From an uncultured Butyrivibrio sp. (GTDB lineage Bacteria > Bacillota > Clostridia > Lachnospirales > Lachnospiraceae), in NCBI RefSeq assembly GCF_947169445.1, contig NZ_CAMVPU010000081.1, positions 1 through 12,594 of the forward strand: a DNA stretch of 12,594 nt. Direction: 5' to 3'. Under the pieces are notes generated by a model. The model ran no database searches. It was not told where the DNA came from and worked only from the letters and a program-made list of their open reading frames with translations. Both the position numbers and the translations under genes were made by a program. Shown here one piece after another: positions 1 to 6,982 of this stretch (position 1 is the first letter of the stretch; every line of letters starts with the position of its first letter).

Positions 1-28
1 GTGTACTAATAGGTCGAGGGCTTATCCA
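1..28 (+). rRNA. 23S ribosomal RNA, 3' end (partial)
   Basis: The first bases match the conserved 3' terminus of clostridial 23S rRNA: the block ACTAATAGGTCGAGGG followed by CTTATCC, which would close the terminal stem by pairing with a GGATAAG-like 5' end outside the window. The gene enters from the left and ends at about position 27-30. The following 85 bp up to the next gene contain no 5S rRNA, which would need about 117 nt, and no convincing GC-rich terminator. Only a weak TACAA/TTGTA pairing around a T-run near 79-95 is visible. Confidence 0.93.
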
Positions 29-114
29 AGTGTGTGATAGGAAAATGGATTTAGAATTTCAGTGTTCGGTTTTGAGAGTACAATCTTTTTTTGTATATAA
101 AATTTCTTAAATAT

Positions 115-717
115 TTATCCCTGTAAAAGTATATTTGCCACAGGGAATCTTAAGTGTTCTATTTGTTCTTTGATCTTTTTCTTTGATAGAGGTTTTACTA
201 CATATCCGCTGCAATAAAGGCCTAGCGCTTTGGCGGCATATTCTTCGCTGCTGGCCAGGAAAATAATATTTATCCTGGGACTTAAAGAAATAAGCTTTCT
301 GGCGAGTGATAAACCTTCTTCCCCCGATAATTCAATGTCTATAAATGCAACAGATACAATATTTTTCTGGGCATAGGTGTAAGCTAAGTCGCCGTTTTCG
401 AAACCAGAGACATGAGTAGATGTAAGGACATCTGCAACTAGCTGTACACAGTTATTTAGTATATGTTTTTCATCATCAACTATGATTATTTCTATGTCCG
501 AAAGAACAGGAACTGTTGGATTAATAAAATAGTCTACATCTACGCTAAATATTTTCGACAAAAGAGAAAGCGCGGATATGTCAGGCTTTCTGCGTTCTGC
601 TTCCCAGTTTCCTATACATCTTGCGGTAACAAACAAAAGCTTTGCAAGTTCATTTTGAGTATAGCCTTTTTTGAGTCGAAGATTTTTAATTTTTTTGCCT
701 ATGGAAGCATTATTCAT
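115..717 (-). CDS. XRE-family HTH / response-regulator receiver fusion protein
   Basis: This is a 200-aa cytoplasmic regulator. Residues 5-65 form an XRE/Cro-type helix-turn-helix (GYTQNELAKLL, then NWEAERRKP), a DNA-binding domain. Residues 75-190 form a CheY-like receiver: acidic pair D81-D82, likely phospho-acceptor D127 in AFIDIEL, and conserved lysine K175 in VVKPLS. The usual Thr/Ser position reads LASS. The order is reversed from classical response regulators, whose output domain lies C-terminal, and no LytTR or winged-helix output follows. A GTG start at 729 is possible, but it overlaps the AAGGAG site itself, so ATG at 717 with 11-nt spacing is preferred. No sensor kinase lies beside it. 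It converges on the 23S gene and diverges from the partner-switching cluster, which it might regulate; that link is inference. Domain calls are firm, targets unknown. Confidence 0.9.
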   Translation of the reverse strand: MNNASIGKKIKNLRLKKGYTQNELAKLLFVTARCIGNWEAERRKPDISALSLLSKIFSVDVDYFINPTVPVLSDIEIIIVDDEKHILNNCVQLVADVLTSTHVSGFENGDLAYTYAQKNIVSVAFIDIELSGEEGLSLARKLISLSPRINIIFLASSEEYAAKALGLYCSGYVVKPLSKKKIKEQIEHLRFPVANILLQG

Positions 718-728
718 CAGTGCAGACA

Positions 729-734
729 CTCCTT
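729..734 (-). promoter_or_regulatory. Ribosome binding site deciding the HTH-receiver start
   Basis: AAGGAG on the minus strand. Its last G is also the first base of an in-frame GTG, so ribosomes bound here could not use that GTG. The downstream ATG at 717 lies 11 nt away and is the better start. Confidence 0.6.
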
Positions 735-751
735 TTTGTTATTCAATTATA

Positions 752-780
752 ACTATAAAAATAGAATAAAAAAACGTTAA
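752..780 (-). promoter_or_regulatory. Putative sigma-A promoter of the HTH-receiver gene
   Basis: On the minus strand, TTAACG (775-780) is followed after exactly 17 bp of T-rich spacer by TATAGT (752-757), about 35 bp upstream of the preferred ATG. A second -10-like TATAAT sits at 746-751 but lacks a -35 at the right distance. The call rests on consensus match only. Confidence 0.45.
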
Positions 781-792
781 CTACTTTGTTAA
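777..792. promoter_or_regulatory. Dyad TTAAC-6-GTTAA overlapping the -35 box
   Basis: A perfect 5-bp inverted repeat with a 6-bp spacer overlaps the -35 hexamer of the promoter above. An outer CGTTA (775-779) and TAACG (794-798) add further symmetry. Position and size suit an operator for an XRE-type dimer, so autoregulation by the adjacent gene is a reasonable inference. The DNA is AT-rich, so a chance dyad is possible. Confidence 0.3.
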
Positions 793-801
793 ATAACGGC
801 C

Positions 802-835
802 GAGCGTACCCACGAACTGTGCGCTCTTATATAAT
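802..835 (+). promoter_or_regulatory. GC-rich dyad directly upstream of a TATAAT box
   Basis: GAGCGTAC (802-809) and GTGCGCTC (819-826) form an 8-bp inverted repeat with one G-T pair and a 9-bp centre, in otherwise AT-rich DNA. A perfect TATAAT follows at 830-835. No TTGACA-like -35 is present at 16-18 bp; the dyad occupies that place. This could be an activator- or repressor-controlled promoter for the downstream cluster. Other AT-rich -10-like boxes exist (for example 853-858), so the start site is not fixed. Confidence 0.35.
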
Positions 836-955
836 CCATCTTCACTATTTCCTATAATAAAACTGTGTTTTTATGTATAAAATTACGTTAATTCTATATG
901 TATAAATATACCATACTAATGTAGCTCTGTGCATTGTGAGGTGATATAGAAGTTG

Positions 956-1381
956 ATGAAGAATATATGTGTTAAGGCAGATGCACAGAATATAGATGAA
1001 GTATTTGATTTTATCGAGGGGGAGCTGGCAGATATTGAAAGTGTGTGTCGGATGGATGTACTTAAGATACACATGATAGTTGATGAGATTTTTACTAATA
1101 TATCAAGCTATGCTTACGACAATGATAACGGAACGACAACGATTTCTTTTGATTATAAAACCGGAAATGATTATATTTCTCTGACCTTCACTGATCAGGG
1201 GCGTCCTTACAACCCTTTGGAAGAGAAACTACCGGATATGGAACTATCGGCAGGAAAAAGAAAAATAGGCGGTCTTGGGGTGTTGATGGTACTTAATATC
1301 GCGGATGATATTCACTACGAATATAAGGATGGTAGTAACATCCTGACTATCATAAAGCACATAGGACAGGATCAAGAATAA
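956..1381 (+). CDS. RsbW/SpoIIAB-type anti-sigma serine kinase (GHKL ATPase)
   Basis: This 141-aa cytoplasmic protein consists of one HATPase domain of the anti-sigma kinase type. The visible motifs are the N-box VDEIFTNISSYAY with E44 and N48, the G1 box FTDQGRPYNPL around D80, and the glycine lid GGLGVLMV at 105-112. The family phosphorylates a STAS-domain antagonist on serine and, when not bound to it, binds and inhibits a sigma factor or other partner. Length is typical. The start is ATG 956 or the adjacent TTG 953; a GAGGTGAT site at 938-945 suits TTG slightly better by spacing. It leads a co-oriented gene series ending in the PP2C phosphatase and STAS protein, its expected opponents. 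The inhibited target is not identifiable here. Confidence 0.9.
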   Translation: MKNICVKADAQNIDEVFDFIEGELADIESVCRMDVLKIHMIVDEIFTNISSYAYDNDNGTTTISFDYKTGNDYISLTFTDQGRPYNPLEEKLPDMELSAGKRKIGGLGVLMVLNIADDIHYEYKDGSNILTIIKHIGQDQE

Positions 1382-1473
1382 AAATTCATGAACTCAGTGA
1401 TGATGTCAGTTGAGCCACGAAAAAACTGAGGTAAAGAACAAGAGTAACTAAAATTACTATGTAGGAGGTTTAT

Positions 1474-2658
1474 ATGGGAATTTTCAAGGAATCGATGGAT
1501 GAAAAAAATCCGGAGTTTAAGACGAAGGTAATAACAGAGCAAAAGGATCTTTTTGCTACAAAGCAAACGGAAGCAAATAAGGAAAAAAATTTAAATGAAA
1601 TTAATGATGATCTGAATAAGACTATTGTTTCTGTTAACAATAACCTGATTCCGGAGGGAAATCTGCCCAGTGATAAGCATGATGCAGTAGATCTTTTACA
1701 ATCGCATTCTGCTATTCATGCTCAGCCAAGAGAGCTCCATGTTGCTCTGGACAATAGCTATCAGATTATAGAGAAAAAAGATGGCCATTATATGACTCAG
1801 CTTAAGAGGCTTATCAATGGAAATGAGAATATTCGAGCAGATGGCATTGATGGAGGAGATGAGGAAGAAAGCGATTATAGGTTGTACTATAATGAAACTG
1901 AATATAATGCTGAAAGTATCAGGGCAATGACAAATGAGGGTGTGCTTAATGCAGTGGTAAGTAAAATGGATGAGATTATCTCTACCTGCCGCAAGTATCG
2001 CCTGACACATCTGTGGCCCTGGACCCGTAGGGGTAAGGAACGAAAAGCTGATGTCGTAAGGGCTCAGAGGGAAGCAGAAGCAAGAAGGCAGGCAGCAAAG
2101 ACAAGGATCAAGGAACTTAATAAATCTAAAAAAGTGGCTAGTGGAGGAAAGAAAACTGTAGTTGAAAAAGCAACGGGTGGTTTTAGACGGGTAGTAAATT
2201 ATACAAAGACCTTCCTGTGGGGAATGACTGTAAGAAATGCAGTTAATACTGCTGCAATGGCTGTTGCACTTCCGTTTTGGGCAGTGGGAAGTATTGCGAA
2301 GACGGCTGCATCTCTTTTTACAAGCGGTGTAAAATTTGGGCTTAAGGGTGCGTTTACCTTGCCTCATCCGCATCTTCCGTCCACCTGGTATAATCATTAT
2401 GCTACCAAGAGCATAAATGATATCAGCGAAAAAGAAATCAGAAATAAGAAGAAAGAACGTGATAAATGTGCTCCGGGGTCAAAAAAATATTTAGATTTGG
2501 ATCTGGAAATACAGTATCTGGAGAGTACTTTGTATGCAAGAGGATATGCAAGATGGCATAGCTTCTTCTCAGGGAGCTCTATTTTTGATAATTTTGGATA
2601 TTCACCGTTCAATGCAAATTGGGATCAAGTTGATTATAACAATATGCAGCAAATCTGA
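1474..2658 (+). CDS. Hypothetical protein with basic helix and hydrophobic segment
   Basis: I do not recognise a family for this 394-aa protein. Residues 1-150 are polar, rich in Asn, Asp, Glu and Lys, and probably partly disordered. Residues 183-240 are strongly basic and Ala/Gln/Glu-rich (RRGKERKADVVRAQREAEAR), likely a long helix or coiled coil. Residues 246-295 are hydrophobic and small-residue-rich (AAMAVALPFWAVGSIA), possibly membrane-associated or a helical hairpin. Residues 318-365 are charged and helical, and the tail is aromatic and Asn-rich. There is no N-terminal signal peptide. An AGGAGG site at 1462-1467 lies 6 nt before the ATG, so translation is likely strong. Its place between the kinase and phosphatase suggests a role as target or effector of the switch, which is inference. 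Confidence 0.8.
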   Translation: MGIFKESMDEKNPEFKTKVITEQKDLFATKQTEANKEKNLNEINDDLNKTIVSVNNNLIPEGNLPSDKHDAVDLLQSHSAIHAQPRELHVALDNSYQIIEKKDGHYMTQLKRLINGNENIRADGIDGGDEEESDYRLYYNETEYNAESIRAMTNEGVLNAVVSKMDEIISTCRKYRLTHLWPWTRRGKERKADVVRAQREAEARRQAAKTRIKELNKSKKVASGGKKTVVEKATGGFRRVVNYTKTFLWGMTVRNAVNTAAMAVALPFWAVGSIAKTAASLFTSGVKFGLKGAFTLPHPHLPSTWYNHYATKSINDISEKEIRNKKKERDKCAPGSKKYLDLDLEIQYLESTLYARGYARWHSFFSGSSIFDNFGYSPFNANWDQVDYNNMQQI

Positions 2659-2726
2659 TGTCTTGATACAAATGTAACTTTTTATTGTGAGAAGGTTTAT
2701 TGTTCATACAGAAATGAGGATAGTTT

Positions 2727-4082
2727 ATGGATATACATGCATTTACCCAGACTTTTTTGGAATCAGAGCCGGTTAAAAATACAATCAGTGAAACTGTTGC
2801 CATAGACCCTACAGAGGCTATAAAGAACAGCTATATCCTTGAGGAGGTCATGGAGGAAAAGAAGGAGGCGCTTAAATCACCGGACGATGCTATGAAGGCA
2901 TCTCCATGGCTTATGTTCCGCAGATATATGGAGTATTTCAGGATGCACTATGTTCATATAGGAATGGTACATCCTATGCTTTCAGTTGGAAAGGACAGGA
3001 TAGCGCAGTGGAGAAGAGCAGTAGATGAATACGAAAAGCTCTTTGATGGCTATTTTCCATATGTATCTCTTGTGACGGAGAAGAATTTTTCTAAGATACA
3101 GCATATGATCCCGACTGATATTCTGGACCTGGCGGGCAACCCGGGACGTTATATAATCGCTGCATATCAGGTTATGCTGCCTGAGGGAGAGGGAGGAGTA
3201 GAAGATTATCCTCTTGAAGTGGCAGGTGTAATGTCTTTTAACCTTAGGAATATGGATGGAGAGACAATCGTTGTTATAGATTGGCTTCGAAGTGATAAGG
3301 AGCATCAGGATGCGAATGCACTGGATGCACTTATGGCAGAGATGCTCTATATGCTCAAGGATACTCCGGTTAGCGGAATTACTTTTGACATGAGATTTGA
3401 TGAGATAGTTACGACGGATATTGATGAGGATGGCAATGAGATTGATATTATGTCACCCCTTGCCAGCCTTATGGAGCGCTGGTATTTTGAGGCTTCTATG
3501 GTTCCTGATGAGGAGCTTATTACAGATGCAGGAAGCCTGATGAAGATTGTGGATATTGACCCGGAGGGCGCACCAAATACAGAGATCTGTTCTATAGATA
3601 AAATGTCAGATGATGAGTTCAAAGAGGTTACTTCCCGCTACATAAAAGAGGATCCGGGAGTTTATGATAACGGGATTCCTTTTGCGGATAAAAAGAGATA
3701 TGACAGAAAAATGTCCTATTTTGCCAGAAAGAAGGGAGCTATCGTAGGTATTCTCCTGGTATATAGGAACTATCGTGATGAGATTTATGTTGAGATAGCC
3801 AGAGGAGATAGTGATGAGATCACTATGGAGCTTATCCTTACAGCGCTTGAAGAGGTATCGGGAATTGTAAAAAAGGACCAGCAGGTTATTATTCCGGTAA
3901 AACGCGAATACGCAGTTGAGTTTACAGAAAAATATTTACCGGATGCCAAACCGACCGTGCTGATAAGATCTACTCTCCTTGCGCCTGATGAAAGCGAAGA
4001 TATAACAAGCGAAGAATGGGATGAGGTGACTGAGAACATCGAAGAACTGATGCCGGAGATGATGGAAGTGGCGTCTGAATGA
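2727..4082 (+). CDS. Hypothetical protein, possible tandem degenerate GNAT-like halves
   Basis: This is a 451-aa acidic cytoplasmic protein without signal peptide or membrane segments. Residues 40-108 are helical. Two segments, about 110-260 and 285-420, each show an alternating strand/helix pattern like a GNAT acetyltransferase fold: VAGVMSFNLR, then VVIDWLRSD, then a long helix ALDALMAEMLYMLKD; and AIVGILLVYRNY, then IYVEIARGDS, then a helix. The acetyl-CoA-binding R/Q-x-x-G-x-G/A motif is absent from both, so if the fold is right the protein is probably a sensor, scaffold or non-catalytic homologue. The C-terminus (421-451) is very acidic. A TGAGGA site lies 6 nt before the ATG. Its position next to the dCache phosphatase suggests a role in the partner switch. 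Gene call is firm; fold assignment is tentative. Confidence 0.78.
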   Translation: MDIHAFTQTFLESEPVKNTISETVAIDPTEAIKNSYILEEVMEEKKEALKSPDDAMKASPWLMFRRYMEYFRMHYVHIGMVHPMLSVGKDRIAQWRRAVDEYEKLFDGYFPYVSLVTEKNFSKIQHMIPTDILDLAGNPGRYIIAAYQVMLPEGEGGVEDYPLEVAGVMSFNLRNMDGETIVVIDWLRSDKEHQDANALDALMAEMLYMLKDTPVSGITFDMRFDEIVTTDIDEDGNEIDIMSPLASLMERWYFEASMVPDEELITDAGSLMKIVDIDPEGAPNTEICSIDKMSDDEFKEVTSRYIKEDPGVYDNGIPFADKKRYDRKMSYFARKKGAIVGILLVYRNYRDEIYVEIARGDSDEITMELILTALEEVSGIVKKDQQVIIPVKREYAVEFTEKYLPDAKPTVLIRSTLLAPDESEDITSEEWDEVTENIEELMPEMMEVASE

Positions 4083-4151
4083 ATTTGAGTTTATGGAAAA
4101 AGAGCCTAGTTGATGCATAAGTAGTACCGGGCAAAGAAACAGGAGACTTCT

Positions 4152-6359
4152 ATGCCGGAAGAAGATAAGAAGAAAAAGTTCAAACATGGAGGACTTCAGG
4201 GAAAGATATTCAGGTTATGCATTATGCTTGTTGCTACAGCAAGTATAGGCTTTGCTGTGCTGGGAATAATTGAACTTGCTCTTCTGCAGAAAAGAGCTGT
4301 GATGTCGGGTAAAAATCAGATTGCCACTATTTCTGAGATTTCACAGGGCTCAATGATGGAAATAACCGATGAGAACATGAAGAGAATGGCACTTTCCACT
4401 GCCAGCGAGGTTTATTGGGAAATCTGGGTAATGCAGCATGATGCCGTTACTGTGGCAGGTCAGGTATGGGATATACTTCACAATCTTGATGAGTATGAGG
4501 AAAGGGAACTGCTTCCGCCCAGCAAAGAAAACGAGGGGAAACTTGCGCTGCAGCTCTTGCTGGCAGAGGGGGTAACTCCAACAGAAGAAGAAATGGCCAT
4601 TGCCAGAAAACTGGCCAATATTGCGCCGGCTATGAAGCAGATGATAAGGGATAATGATTATTATACTTTGGATCTTCTCATAGCACTTCCAAACGGTATT
4701 ACTATAAGCGTGGATACTCTTTCAGGCCTTAAGGTTGATGAAAATGGCGATCCTCTAGCTTTTGATTCAAGACAACGTCCCTGGTGGAAGGGAGCGGTAG
4801 AGACCAGAAATTATTATCTGACGCCTCCTGGCTACAGTGATCTTTTGGATGAATCAGATATTGCTTTTGGAATACCTATTTATGACGGTGACGAGCTTCT
4901 TGCTGTAGTTGAAGGCTCTTTATACATGGAGAATATAGAACAGGTTCTTTCTGATGTTGAGTATGGTCAGCAAGGTTTCTTTGTTGTAGTAAATGAGGAA
5001 GGTACGTTAATATATTCGCCAAGGGATTTCGGAGAACTAAAGGGAGACAAAACTTATAAGACAAATATATATGAAGGGTCAAATGAGAAATTTAAGGATC
5101 TGGTGACAAGAACCTTTGCTAATGAGGGGGGATTTGAAGAGATAATCATTGATGGTGAAGAGTACTATGTTGTCTATGGCATTGGAATAACTTCGGACTG
5201 GACACTTTATATGTTCGTCAGTAAGCAGGAGGTGGAGGCACCTACCAAGCAGCTTCTTGATTCCATGGCTGAAACCAACCGCAGTACACTTATGGAATAT
5301 GGAAAGCTCTTTAGCAAATCCACAGTAGTTGTTATTATCGCTATAGCTCTTTTAATGATTCAAGCCACTGTGGCGGCACTTATGTTCTCCAAAAAGCTTA
5401 CTGTTCCTATAAATAAGATAACCAAACAGGTTGGAAGTATTTCAGGGGATAACTTTTACTTTGAGATGGATAATGCGTACAGGACTGAGGATGAAATTGA
5501 AGTTCTGGCAGGAGCCTTCCAGGAGCTTTCCGACAAGACCAGAGACTATATCAAAGAAATTACTGAGATAACTTCAGAAAAAGAAAGAATTGAAGCGGAG
5601 CTGAATGTTGCTCAAAGGATTCAGGCAGATATGCTCCCAAAGATATTTCCTATTTTCCCAGACAGAAAAGAGTTTGATCTCTATGCAACCATGGACCCGG
5701 CAAAAGAGGTGGGTGGAGACTTCTACGATATGTTCCTTATTGATGATGATCATCTGTGCCTGGTTGTGGGAGATGTGTCAGGTAAAGGGGTTCCGGCAGC
5801 TCTTTTCATGGTGATTTCAAAGACTATGTTAAAGAATCGTGCGCAAATGGGCGGAAAACCATCGGAGATTCTCGCTGAAGTGAACAATAGTCTCTGTGAA
5901 GGAAATGATGAGATGATGTTTGTTACGGTATGGCTTGGAATCCTGACAATTTCTACAGGTGAACTGATACAGGCAAGCGCCGGTCACGAATATCCTGTAA
6001 TCAGGAAAAGAGGCGGTGACTACGAACTGATCGAAACAGAAAATGGCATGGTTATGGGAGCTATGGATGGCATGGTATATGAGGACCTGACCTTTAATCT
6101 TAAAGAGGGTGATTGCTTCTTTATGTATACCGATGGCCTTCCGGAAGCTACAAATGCGCAGGATGAGCGACTTGAAAATGACAGAATGATGAATGCCATT
6201 AACAAGCACAAGGATGAAGAGCTTTCGGAACAATTAAAGGGCATCAGGCAGGAGGTAGATGCCTTTGTAAAAGAAGCTCCGCAGTTTGATGATCTTACGA
6301 TGCTGATAATAAGATACAATGGTCCGGATAAAAAGACGGATGTTGCTGCTTTGAGCTGA
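4152..6359 (+). CDS. Membrane dCache-HAMP-PP2C serine phosphatase (RsbU/SpoIIE type)
   Basis: This 735-aa sensor phosphatase has a basic N-terminus, a first membrane helix at about 22-46, an extracytoplasmic dCache-like sensor at about 50-385 (with the typical DSRQRPWWKGAVE segment at 205-217), a second membrane helix at 389-412, a HAMP linker at about 413-465, a coiled-coil signalling helix with AQRIQADMLP at 487-496, and a PP2C/SpoIIE domain at about 505-722. Metal-binding acidic residues are visible in GGDFYD (D523), VVGDVSGKG (D541), YTDGLPEA (D661) and FDDLTML (D713-D714), so it should be active. The family removes phosphate from phospho-STAS antagonists in response to a signal. The STAS gene follows 21 bp downstream and is the likely substrate. 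An AGGAG site lies 6 nt before the ATG. The ligand is unknown. Confidence 0.93.
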   Translation: MPEEDKKKKFKHGGLQGKIFRLCIMLVATASIGFAVLGIIELALLQKRAVMSGKNQIATISEISQGSMMEITDENMKRMALSTASEVYWEIWVMQHDAVTVAGQVWDILHNLDEYEERELLPPSKENEGKLALQLLLAEGVTPTEEEMAIARKLANIAPAMKQMIRDNDYYTLDLLIALPNGITISVDTLSGLKVDENGDPLAFDSRQRPWWKGAVETRNYYLTPPGYSDLLDESDIAFGIPIYDGDELLAVVEGSLYMENIEQVLSDVEYGQQGFFVVVNEEGTLIYSPRDFGELKGDKTYKTNIYEGSNEKFKDLVTRTFANEGGFEEIIIDGEEYYVVYGIGITSDWTLYMFVSKQEVEAPTKQLLDSMAETNRSTLMEYGKLFSKSTVVVIIAIALLMIQATVAALMFSKKLTVPINKITKQVGSISGDNFYFEMDNAYRTEDEIEVLAGAFQELSDKTRDYIKEITEITSEKERIEAELNVAQRIQADMLPKIFPIFPDRKEFDLYATMDPAKEVGGDFYDMFLIDDDHLCLVVGDVSGKGVPAALFMVISKTMLKNRAQMGGKPSEILAEVNNSLCEGNDEMMFVTVWLGILTISTGELIQASAGHEYPVIRKRGGDYELIETENGMVMGAMDGMVYEDLTFNLKEGDCFFMYTDGLPEATNAQDERLENDRMMNAINKHKDEELSEQLKGIRQEVDAFVKEAPQFDDLTMLIIRYNGPDKKTDVAALS

Positions 6360-6368
6360 TTTGTGAGC

Positions 6369-6374
6369 AAGGAG
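6369..6374 (+). promoter_or_regulatory. Ribosome binding site deciding the STAS start
   Basis: AAGGAG lies 6 nt before ATG 6381. It falls inside the reading frame that would begin at the upstream GTG 6363, which has no such site of its own, so ATG 6381 is preferred. Confidence 0.65.
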
Positions 6375-6380
6375 AGAACA

Positions 6381-6686
6381 ATGGCTGACATAAAAAAAGA
6401 AATTGATGGAACTGTAATGAATATTTCACTTTGTGGAATGCTGGATTCTAAATCTGCTCCGCAGCTTCGGGATATGATCCTTGAATCAGCGGCTGATGTT
6501 TCTGAGATAAACATGGACCTGGCAGAACTTGAATATCTGACGAGCGCGGGGCTTCGCGCTATTTTGGTTGGGCAGCAGGAGATGGATGACAAAGACGGTA
6601 AAATGACGTTAAAGAATGTGTCGAAAGATATTTTGGATATTTTCAGGATGACAGGATTTCTTAAAATCCTTACGATAGAGAATTAA
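6381..6686 (+). CDS. STAS-domain anti-sigma factor antagonist
   Basis: This 101-aa protein is a single STAS domain of the SpoIIAA/RsbV type. The hallmark loop is LEYLTSAGLRAIL (50-62), in which S55 is the expected serine phosphorylated by the RsbW-type kinase and dephosphorylated by the PP2C protein encoded just upstream. Unphosphorylated STAS protein normally binds the kinase and frees its other partner. Length is normal for the family and all core strands and helices seem present. The start was chosen at ATG 6381 from its ribosome binding site. With the kinase at the front of the cluster this completes a kinase, phosphatase and antagonist set, although the three genes are not in the usual adjacent antagonist-kinase order. 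Confidence 0.92.
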   Translation: MADIKKEIDGTVMNISLCGMLDSKSAPQLRDMILESAADVSEINMDLAELEYLTSAGLRAILVGQQEMDDKDGKMTLKNVSKDILDIFRMTGFLKILTIEN

Positions 6687-6693
6687 AAAATTA

Positions 6694-6722
6694 TTGCCAT
6701 ATCTTAAAGTTCTTCGTATAAA
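6694..6722 (+). promoter_or_regulatory. Putative sigma-A promoter of the double-glycine peptide gene
   Basis: TTGCCA (6694-6699) and TATAAA (6717-6722) are separated by exactly 17 bp and lie 34 bp upstream of the peptide start. No terminator separates this point from the STAS gene, so the peptide could be made both from the cluster transcript and from its own promoter. The same -35 hexamer appears in the promoter of the PBP gene downstream. Confidence 0.55.
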
Positions 6723-6756
6723 GTGGTAGAGAATTAATAGAAAGGAGCCCCTGGCG

Positions 6757-6957
6757 ATGGAAAAAGAAACAAATAAAAAGAAGATGGATAAGGAACTTAT
6801 CAAGAAAAAGAATAGTATTCCTGATGATGAGCTAGATCAGATCAACGGGGGATGGGGGGACGATCGTCCTTGGGGAACAGGAAATAATCATTTTGACCCG
6901 GATAAGGATAAACAGCCCAGGGATAAGAGAACAATGAGTACAAATCCTTTCATATAA
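6757..6957 (+). CDS. Small peptide precursor with double-glycine leader
   Basis: This is a 66-aa ORF with a strong ribosome binding site (AAAGGAG 6741-6747, 9 nt before ATG), an upstream promoter and a downstream terminator. Residues 1-32 are Lys-rich, then IPDDELDQINGG, which closely resembles double-glycine leaders of class II bacteriocins and secreted peptide signals cut by C39-peptidase ABC exporters. Cleavage after G32 would release a 34-aa peptide starting WGDDRPWGTG, rich in Asp, Pro, Gly and Lys, with two Trp residues and no cysteine. A lanthionine or disulfide product is therefore excluded. No exporter, maturation enzyme or immunity gene is visible in the window. It may be a signal peptide, a bacteriocin or a modified peptide; processing is inferred from the motif alone. 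Confidence 0.75.
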   Translation: MEKETNKKKMDKELIKKKNSIPDDELDQINGGWGDDRPWGTGNNHFDPDKDKQPRDKRTMSTNPFI

Positions 6958-6982
6958 TGGATGCGTAAAGTCAGGGAAAGGC

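Noticed and set aside
61..114. T-run after the 23S gene as a rho-independent terminator
   Set aside because: No stable GC-containing stem precedes the T-run; only a 5-bp AU pairing around it.
463..780. Plus-strand ORF of 105 codons
   Set aside because: It is entirely antisense to the XRE-receiver gene, whose domains are clear. Its translation is Phe/Tyr/Lys-rich with no recognisable domain and no ribosome binding site was seen.
953..955. TTG as certain start of the kinase gene
   Set aside because: Spacing to the GAGGTGAT site is slightly better than for ATG 956, but TTG starts are rarer. The two differ by one residue, so ATG was kept.
1393..1430. CTCAGT/ACTGAG inverted repeat between the kinase and the 394-aa gene, similar to the MATE-leader stem
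   Set aside because: The stem is only 6 bp with a 26-nt loop and no T-tract. The likeness to the MATE leader is short enough to be chance.
6020..6592. Minus-strand ORF of 190 codons, Ser-rich
   Set aside because: It is antisense to the PP2C and STAS genes with intact motifs. The Ser-rich translation is typical of reverse reading of Asp/Glu/Leu codons.
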